From Alloprevotella sp. (lineage in GTDB: Bacteria > Bacteroidota > Bacteroidia > Bacteroidales > Bacteroidaceae), in the NCBI GenBank assembly GCA_015259235.1, contig JABZGM010000104.1:1-7324 (forward strand): 7,324 nucleotides of DNA. Reading direction: 5' to 3'. Numbering within the stretch: the stretch's first letter is position 1; each line of letters opens with the position of its first letter. Under the pieces are notes generated by a model. That model was given only the letters and a program-made list of their open reading frames with translations. It was not told where the DNA came from and made no database searches. Shown here piece after piece: positions 1 to 4,518 of this stretch. The translations under genes and the position numbers were made by a program.

Positions 1-911
1 GCTATTTTGAAAACGAACTCCGCGAACTCTCTCACGAAGAGCGCAGAGCCAAAGTGCAGGACTATTGGAAGGAAACGAAACGCCTTTTTGCCTTCATCAG
101 AGCCTGCTACAACGACCAACATCTGTATCACCTCCTTGGCTTGTGCTTTGCATTGAAATTGTGCAAATTGAATGAGCTTGTGGAGTTGAGCAAAATGGAA
201 AAAACAAAATTTCGCAGCGTCATCAAGACGAAGATTAAGGAGAAATTCAAGAATGTGAAGTTGGAGATTTTAAATTACAATGACAATGCTGCCGATATTA
301 AAAACGTGCTCTTGCTCTTCAATGTGCTCACGATGGACCAGCAGGGCAGTCTTTTTCAACAGCGTTTCCCCTTCCACAAATATCACCAAAATGTTTGGAG
401 TCTGGAACACATCCACGCACAAAAGAGTGAAGCTGTGCAGGGCAACATTGGTGAACAATTAGCCAATATGCACAAAGAACTCGAGGAACTCGACAAAGCG
501 GAGATTCCCGAACTGCAATCTCATATTGAGGAAATCTTGGCTCAACTTAAGACACTCCAAAAGAAAGAGTCCCTAAACGAGGAAGATATTCCTACGTTTA
601 ATCAACTAATGCTTAACTTCGAAGCCCTTTTCTCTGACGACGCTTCAAGCGGAATGCACGAAATGAGCAATATGGCGTTGCTCACCAAGGACGACAACGC
701 GGCACTCAACAATAGTTGTTTCGCCTATAAGCGCATCGTGTTGCTCCAACTCGAACGAAAGGGGAAGTTCATCCCGCCCTGCACCCACAATGTTTTCCTC
801 AAAGTCTATAGCCCCATCGGTGCGCCTTCCTACAAATGGGGAAAAGCTGACCGAGAAGCCTATCTCAAGGCGATGAAAGAGGTGGTGAAAGAGTTTATCC
901 CAGAAAACTAA
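1..911 (+). CDS. DUF262/DUF1524 protein, GmrSD-like restriction nuclease (3' part, start outside window)
   Basis: The reading frame is open to the left edge of the window, continuing upstream of a GTG at 54, so the true start and the N-terminal DUF262 domain lie outside and only the C-terminal part (about 300 residues) is seen. Counting from the GTG, the segment LLLFNVLT then WSLEHIHAQ (115-123, H119 as likely catalytic His), N206-x-ALL, N215, and NSCFAYKR (220-227) followed by GKFIPPCTHNVFLKVYS (237-253) is the typical end of DUF262 proteins carrying a DUF1524/HNH (beta-beta-alpha metal) nuclease. Residues about 130-175 are a Glu/Lys/Leu-rich helical, probably coiled-coil, insertion. Family members such as GmrSD cut modified phage DNA in a nucleotide-dependent way; cytoplasmic restriction is inferred here. 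The stop is TAA, with no repeat at this end, and the next DUF262 gene starts 60 bp downstream, which fits one operon. The N-terminal NTPase motif cannot be checked. Confidence 0.85.
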   Translation, partial: YFENELRELSHEERRAKVQDYWKETKRLFAFIRACYNDQHLYHLLGLCFALKLCKLNELVELSKMEKTKFRSVIKTKIKEKFKNVKLEILNYNDNAADIKNVLLLFNVLTMDQQGSLFQQRFPFHKYHQNVWSLEHIHAQKSEAVQGNIGEQLANMHKELEELDKAEIPELQSHIEEILAQLKTLQKKESLNEEDIPTFNQLMLNFEALFSDDASSGMHEMSNMALLTKDDNAALNNSCFAYKRIVLLQLERKGKFIPPCTHNVFLKVYSPIGAPSYKWGKADREAYLKAMKEVVKEFIPEN

Positions 912-971
912 CCCTTGGTAAAACATTCCTCAGAAAATCATTCCTCCAACAACGAACCCTCCTAAGGATAC

Positions 972-3194
972 ATGGCTATGAACCAAACATACACGCTGCT
1001 CTCGCTTTGCGAAGCCTACCAAAAGATAGAAATTCCCATCATACAGCGCAATTATGTGCAAGGCAATGACAAAACCATCCGATGCCACTTTGTGGACTAT
1101 CTCGTCAAAGCGCTCACCCAACAGTCCCCAGTAGAACTCGACTTTGTCTACGGGGCTGAACGACAAGACACTCAACTCACAGACAACTGTGCTCCACAAG
1201 TGGGCAAGGTGCTCATTCCCCTTGACGGACAACAGCGACTCACCACACTCTGGTTACTCCACGGCTATTTGCTTGCCCTCGAACAGGTGAGCAACAATCC
1301 CGAACAACTGTCACCCGAGAAGCGCGAAACACAATGCCAACTCTTGTCGCGCTTTGTCTATGAAACGCGACAGAGCGCGAAGGACTTCTGTGGCTATTGG
1401 CTCCAAGAGGTGACACAACGCGCTTGCCCAGAGTTGGTGGACAAGCCTAGTAAATATCTCCGCAACTGCGCGTGGTTCGACCCCGAATGGGAAAAGGAGG
1501 GCACTGTGACGGCTATGCTCGGTATGCTCGACGAAGTGGCTTCCAAACGCGCGGAACTTCAAGCGGTGCCGTACGGAAGACTCTCCAAATGCATCCGCTT
1601 CTACTATTTGCCCATCGAAAAATTTGGGCTCAGCAACGAACTCTACATCCGTATGAATGCGCGTGGCGAACAACTGACGTCGTTTGAGCATTTCAAATCG
1701 TCTTTCTACAAGGTGATCCAGGACCACTCGAGTTTATCTGCCATCAAAGAGAAGATGGAATATGACTGGGTGGACGCGTTGTGGCAGTATCGTCCCAAAG
1801 ACACGCACGTCACCGACCATCCCTTTATGAAATGCTTGAGTTTTGTGACGGAGGTGCTACACATCAAGGGTTATTCCAAAGGAACTGAGGATAATATACC
1901 AACCGTTTATCAAAAGCCAGATGCCGTAAACTATCTTGAGGATACGCTAGACTGCGTGGAACAGTTGAAAGGCATTCAATATGATAATCTCTTGAAAGAC
2001 AAGAATGCAAAATCTTTCCAAGAGATTCTCGCACGAATGCTCACCCAAGGCACAAAAGACGATATTAAACGCATCCTTCTCTACACCGCCATCGCCTATT
2101 TCCATCACCACAACACCATCGACGGCATTGTGCCCTTGTTGAGAGTGGTGCGCAATCTGAGCAAAAATACTAAAACAGAGAATAATCTGACCAAAATCTA
2201 CAAGTCCTTAGATGAGCTTGTTAAGGTGCCCAATATCTACGACTATCTTGCTCAACTTCAAGGCAGCATCTCTGGTTTTAGCGACACCCAACTGGAAGAA
2301 GAAAAGGCGAAAGCCCAACTGCGTTTGGCGCGTCCGGAAGTGAATGTCCTGCTCGACGAAATAGAAGATTTCTTCTCTGGAAAAATCTTCAACCTCCTCT
2401 GCGAAGTAGCGGAAACGGCAACGCTCAACGAATGGGTGGAGCAACCTCAACGGATTGATTTAGATACCTTACAACGCACCTTCAAGGCTTACCAAAGTCT
2501 CAGCGAGATGCCGCGCATCGAAGTCACTCAACATAGCCATCTCTTCAAAGACACCACACACTGTGGTTTCCGCGAGATTCTAGGGGACTTGCTCATGACG
2601 GACATTTACCAAGAAGACACTGTGCGCAACAGATATCAGCTCAGACCCGATTGGAGAACTGCTCGCCCTATGTTCCATTTCATCAAAGGGTTTGCCGATT
2701 TCTGGCAAGAGGGAGAAAAAGGGACTTCCCTTTTTGTGGACTCTCTCGCCGCCTATTGCGAAAAGGTGGAACGCGAAAAGATTCAGACTCTCATCGCCCA
2801 AACACAGGAGGACTTGTCTTCCCTCACTCACCCTGGCGAACAGTTGTTTGTCTACTACGTCATCACGCGCCGACTGATGCAGCTCTCTGCTCACGATTTC
2901 TTTGCCTATGGCGAATGGGGGGACAGAGCCAACAACTTTGCGTGGCTTCCCCTCCCCTCCAACCAACAAGGCAACCCTACCTATCGTTCTCTCTTCTCTC
3001 AGGGCATTGTGCTCTCTAAAGCAGAGGGCGAAACGGCTTCTACTCGAATGATTTATCAGAAATACAAAGACCAGTTCCGCTATTCCTATGGTCTAAGAGA
3101 AGGGGTGGCTCTTCCTCCCGAATACTCGAAATATCCCAACTACGACCAATTAACCTCCGACCCTCTCTCCACCCTCAAGGAATGGGCAAAGTAG
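972..3194 (+). CDS. DUF262 domain protein, DGQQR-motif NTPase-like, no HNH end
   Basis: This 740-residue protein is complete. Its N-terminal DUF262 domain shows IPIIQRNYVQG (21-31), LDFVYG (56-61), the hallmark PLDGQQRLTTLW (83-94) and LYIRMNARGEQLTSFE (224-239). In characterised relatives (GmrS, BrxU, SspE) the DGQQR region supports NTP binding and hydrolysis that controls DNA cleavage. I see no EHIxPQ-type DUF1524/HNH motif in the C-terminal half, which is long, mostly helical-looking and unassigned, so it may be a sensor or NTPase partner of the upstream nuclease-bearing DUF262 protein. ATG 972 is the longest start. ATG 978 is an alternative and is better spaced (9 bp) from an AAGGA at 964-968, which lies only 3 bp from 972. 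The 60-bp gap to the upstream gene contains no TAnnTTTG box, suggesting co-transcription. The TAG stop is the first TAG of a heptad repeat array, so the C terminus may have been trimmed. The restriction role is an inference from the family. Confidence 0.88.
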   Translation: MAMNQTYTLLSLCEAYQKIEIPIIQRNYVQGNDKTIRCHFVDYLVKALTQQSPVELDFVYGAERQDTQLTDNCAPQVGKVLIPLDGQQRLTTLWLLHGYLLALEQVSNNPEQLSPEKRETQCQLLSRFVYETRQSAKDFCGYWLQEVTQRACPELVDKPSKYLRNCAWFDPEWEKEGTVTAMLGMLDEVASKRAELQAVPYGRLSKCIRFYYLPIEKFGLSNELYIRMNARGEQLTSFEHFKSSFYKVIQDHSSLSAIKEKMEYDWVDALWQYRPKDTHVTDHPFMKCLSFVTEVLHIKGYSKGTEDNIPTVYQKPDAVNYLEDTLDCVEQLKGIQYDNLLKDKNAKSFQEILARMLTQGTKDDIKRILLYTAIAYFHHHNTIDGIVPLLRVVRNLSKNTKTENNLTKIYKSLDELVKVPNIYDYLAQLQGSISGFSDTQLEEEKAKAQLRLARPEVNVLLDEIEDFFSGKIFNLLCEVAETATLNEWVEQPQRIDLDTLQRTFKAYQSLSEMPRIEVTQHSHLFKDTTHCGFREILGDLLMTDIYQEDTVRNRYQLRPDWRTARPMFHFIKGFADFWQEGEKGTSLFVDSLAAYCEKVEREKIQTLIAQTQEDLSSLTHPGEQLFVYYVITRRLMQLSAHDFFAYGEWGDRANNFAWLPLPSNQQGNPTYRSLFSQGIVLSKAEGETASTRMIYQKYKDQFRYSYGLREGVALPPEYSKYPNYDQLTSDPLSTLKEWAK

Positions 3195-3315
3195 ACGTTA
3201 GAGGGTAGACGTTAGAGGCTCGCGCGGTTGGGCTCAAATCTCTAGAAAGACTAGCTCTCCTAGGAATCGAGCCACTCCGTGGCGAGCAGAAAGGGTCTGC
3301 GCCCCCTAACGTCTA
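3192..3315. repeat. MITE-like intergenic repeat element A with inverted ends
   Basis: This element begins at the stop codon of the DUF262 gene. Its left end is four heptads (GTAGACG TTAGAGG twice, 3191-3218). Its right end (3302-3315) is the inverted copy, matching 3192-3205 at 13 of 14 positions, so the unit has terminal inverted repeats and spans about 124 bp. Inside, in order, are the GC-rich block GGCTCGCGCGGTTGGGCTC (3217-3235), a unique stretch with three CTAG tetramers exactly 9 bp apart (3242, 3251, 3260), the triloop hairpin GCCAC-TCC-GTGGC (3271-3283), and a degenerate reverse-oriented copy of the GGGTC-GCA-GACCC hairpin (3290-3306). GGCTCGC 3217-3223 can pair with GCGAGC 3282-3287, and GGCTC 3231-3235 with GAGCC 3269-3273, so a transcript could fold into a long branched stem. 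No target-site duplication is obvious. Together with the gene 3 leader it fills the 285-bp gap before the next gene. Confidence 0.8.
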
Positions 3316-3339
3316 ACCACTATTTCCCCTCCATTTATT

Positions 3340-3369
3340 TTTGTTTATCCCAAATAACCCTTAACTTTG
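3340..3369 (+). promoter_or_regulatory. Bacteroidota-type promoter for the DUF285 gene
   Basis: TAACTTTG at 3362-3369 matches the Bacteroidota -7 consensus TAnnTTTG exactly, and TTTG at 3340-3343 sits 18 bp upstream as a -33 element. Transcription would start around 3375, giving a leader of about 105 nt before ATG 3480. That leader has no Shine-Dalgarno near the ATG, as is usual in this phylum. It contains a short hairpin, CTCTTC-AGCAA-GAAGAG (3444-3460), of unknown meaning. The promoter lies about 25 bp beyond the inverted end of repeat element A, so the gene is expressed independently of the DUF262 pair. The assignment rests on consensus match and position. Confidence 0.7.
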
Positions 3370-3479
3370 TGGCAGAGAAAAGGATAACACCATCCACAGA
3401 AACAACAGACCCCACAACAACTGCCCGTGATCCCATTAGGCAGCTCTTCAGCAAGAAGAGGTAACAGGGGACCAACTTT

Positions 3480-4286
3480 ATGAGATTTAACTCTACTTTT
3501 CGCGCACTCAGTGCAACCTTCATTGTGCTCCTCTGCACTCTCTTCGCTGCTCCCTTGAGCGCAAAGGCACAAGAAAAAGAAGCCTACGTGGTACAGAGCC
3601 AAGATGAAACCACCTTGACGTTCTATTATGACGCAAACATCTTAAACCATGAGGGCACGGTATTCCCCATCGACGAAACCCAATCGGATGAGGAAGGCGG
3701 TTATGGCTATCCCATATGGGCTGGCACTTTGAAAGAAGCCAACACTTTGGTCAAAAAAGCAAAGTTTGACGCCTCCTTCAAGGACTATCTCCCCACCAGC
3801 ATCGGAAGTTGGTTCTACAACTGTCAAGCCCTCGAAACCATCGAAGGACTTGAAAATCTCAACACCTCCAACGTGCAATACGCATATTCCATGTTTATCA
3901 ACTGCGTGAGTTTGAAAGTGCTCGATCTCTCCTCTTGGGACATGAGCAAGGTCACCGACATTGCAGAAATGTTCTACAACTGCTCCGCCCTCACCACCAT
4001 CTATAGCTCTGGCGCTTGGAAATGCGAAGCATCCACCGATATGTTCACCAACTGCGATGCTCTCCAAGGCGCCGTGAAGTATGATGCGAGCAAAACGGAC
4101 GTTTCGATGGCAAATCATGAAGGCTATTTCACGAAGAAAGCTCCCACTGCCCTCTCCCGCACTGTCCTCAATGCGCACAAGGCGAAGGGCATCTACACGC
4201 TCCAAGGCAAACGCGTGGATGGTAAACGCCAACACCTCCCCGCTGGCATCTACATCGTTGATGGCGTCTTAGAAGTTAGACATTAG
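3480..4286 (+). CDS. Secreted BspA-like leucine-rich-repeat surface protein (DUF285)
   Basis: This 268-residue protein has a clear signal peptide: MRFNSTFR, a hydrophobic core (about 9-25), and a likely signal peptidase I site after AKA (28-30). No lipobox cysteine is seen. Four DUF285-type units follow, each with an aromatic/MF-x-NC-x-x-L core: WFYNCQAL (111-118), MFINCVSL (138-145), MFYNCSAL (164-171) and MFTNCDAL (188-195), separated by segments such as LDLSSWDMSKVTDI and ending with GYFTKK. This is the BspA-like surface protein repeat found in Bacteroidota and linked to adhesion in better-known members; the ligand here is unknown. The C-terminal GIYTLQG...LPAGIYIVDG (237-262) resembles the conserved ending of many Prevotella exported proteins and, loosely, a type IX sorting domain. 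Where relatives normally end with a short basic strand, this one has VLEVRH, of which LEVRH and the TAG stop are encoded by heptad repeats. It is short for the family and appears unrelated to the neighbouring restriction-like genes. Confidence 0.88.
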   Translation: MRFNSTFRALSATFIVLLCTLFAAPLSAKAQEKEAYVVQSQDETTLTFYYDANILNHEGTVFPIDETQSDEEGGYGYPIWAGTLKEANTLVKKAKFDASFKDYLPTSIGSWFYNCQALETIEGLENLNTSNVQYAYSMFINCVSLKVLDLSSWDMSKVTDIAEMFYNCSALTTIYSSGAWKCEASTDMFTNCDALQGAVKYDASKTDVSMANHEGYFTKKAPTALSRTVLNAHKAKGIYTLQGKRVDGKRQHLPAGIYIVDGVLEVRH

Positions 4287-4298
4287 ACGTTAGAGGTT

Positions 4299-4318
4299 AG
4301 AGGGTCGCAGACCCTTTT
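4299..4318 (+). terminator. Terminator-like triloop hairpin after the DUF285 gene (copy 1)
   Basis: AGAGGGTC and GACCCTTT flank a GCA loop, giving a 5-bp GC-rich core that extends to 8 pairs with one G-U wobble, followed by the end of a T4 tract. It begins 12 bases after the TAG stop, a normal place for an intrinsic terminator. The stem is short, so efficiency is uncertain, but a second copy follows directly. Confidence 0.5.
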
Positions 4319-4324
4319 ATGCTC

Positions 4325-4343
4325 GGGGTCGCAGACCCTTTTT
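4325..4343 (+). terminator. Terminator-like triloop hairpin after the DUF285 gene (copy 2)
   Basis: This is the second tandem copy of GGGTC-GCA-GACCC, here with a T5 tract. Two such hairpins in series, followed by the GCCAC-GGA-GTGGC hairpin, suggest a back-up stop for transcription or a block to 3' exonucleases. Function is inferred from structure only. Confidence 0.45.
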
Positions 4344-4370
4344 CGCTCGCCACGGAGTGGCTCGGGCACA

Positions 4371-4462
4371 TTAGACGTTAGAGATTATACGTTAGAGGTT
4401 AGAAGGCTCGCGCGGTTGGACTCATCTCCGCAGGGCTCTAACGTCTAATCTCTAACGTCTAA
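4371..4462. repeat. 92-bp sub-element with near-perfect 27-bp terminal inverted repeats
   Basis: Positions 4371-4397 and 4436-4462 are inverted copies of each other at 26 of 27 positions (a T at 4388 breaks the symmetry). Both arms are made of alternating TTAGACG and TTAGAGA/TTAGAGG heptads. The 38-bp centre holds the GGCTCGCGCGGTTGG block shared with element A. As single-stranded DNA or RNA this would form a long hairpin. The form is that of a very small MITE or REP-like palindromic unit. It ends 15 bp upstream of the helicase -7 box. Confidence 0.8.
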
Positions 4463-4477
4463 ATTCTATTTTTTTAG

Positions 4478-4485
4478 TATCTTTG
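4478..4485 (+). promoter_or_regulatory. Bacteroidota -7 box for the helicase-nuclease gene
   Basis: TATCTTTG matches the TAnnTTTG consensus, and the predicted transcription start near 4490-4492 leaves a leader of about 28 nt before ATG 4519. The place where a -33 TTTG would be expected (about 4454-4459) lies in the inverted heptads of element B and has no such match. The repeat therefore appears to have replaced the upstream promoter half, or the promoter is of the weak -33 type. The box also argues against TTG 4483 as the translation start. Confidence 0.6.
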
Positions 4486-4518
4486 TCCTTGACAATAACC
4501 ATCTCCACCCTAGATATC

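Larger units (their letters stand above)
4269..4462. repeat. Composite intergenic repeat element B (heptads, hairpins, GC block, inverted end)
   Basis: The element starts inside the last codons of the DUF285 gene with five head-to-tail heptads (TTAGAAG, TTAGACA, TTAGACG, TTAGAGG, TTAGAGG; 4269-4303). A 24-bp unit follows twice in tandem (4302-4325 and 4326-4349, 22 of 24 identical), each carrying GGGTC-GCA-GACCC plus a T run. Next comes the triloop hairpin GCCAC-GGA-GTGGC (4349-4361), and then the sub-element 4371-4462. The 20 bp at 4345-4364 are an exact inverted copy of 3268-3287 in element A, and GGCTCGCGCGGTTGGACTC (4405-4423) matches 3217-3235 in direct orientation at 18 of 19 positions. 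The two elements therefore share modules in different orders and orientations. It occupies nearly all of the 232-bp gap between the two genes. No transposase is present, so any mobility would have to be provided elsewhere. Confidence 0.82.

Noticed and set aside
54..911. GTG 54 as the true start of the first gene
   Set aside because: The frame is open through the left edge, and the protein would lack the whole DUF262 domain that precedes this C-terminal region in relatives, so a partial gene is far more likely.
3279..3464. A 61-codon + strand frame starting at a GTG inside repeat element A
   Set aside because: It starts in the repeat, crosses the predicted promoter and leader of the DUF285 gene, has no recognisable content and no start signal.
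3642..4235. A 197-codon open frame on the minus strand, opposite the DUF285 gene
   Set aside because: The + strand frame has a signal peptide and DUF285 repeats; the minus frame shows no family features and is best explained as a composition shadow.
4188..4286. A standard type IX secretion C-terminal sorting domain on the DUF285 protein
   Set aside because: The GIYTLQG...LPAGIYIVDG ending is similar but short, and its last strand is replaced by repeat-coded residues, so I note the likeness without assigning the domain.
4269..4303. Possible CRISPR or telomere-like array because of TTAGAGG/TTAGACG tandem units
   Set aside because: Units are 7 bp with no spacers and no cas genes nearby. The likeness to eukaryotic TTAGGG telomere repeats is superficial, and the arrays are short, internal and tied to gene ends.
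4483..4518. TTG 4483 as the start of the helicase-nuclease, adding 12 residues
   Set aside because: The TTG is part of the consensus -7 box TATCTTTG, upstream of the predicted transcription start, so ATG 4519 is preferred. ATG 4537 remains possible.
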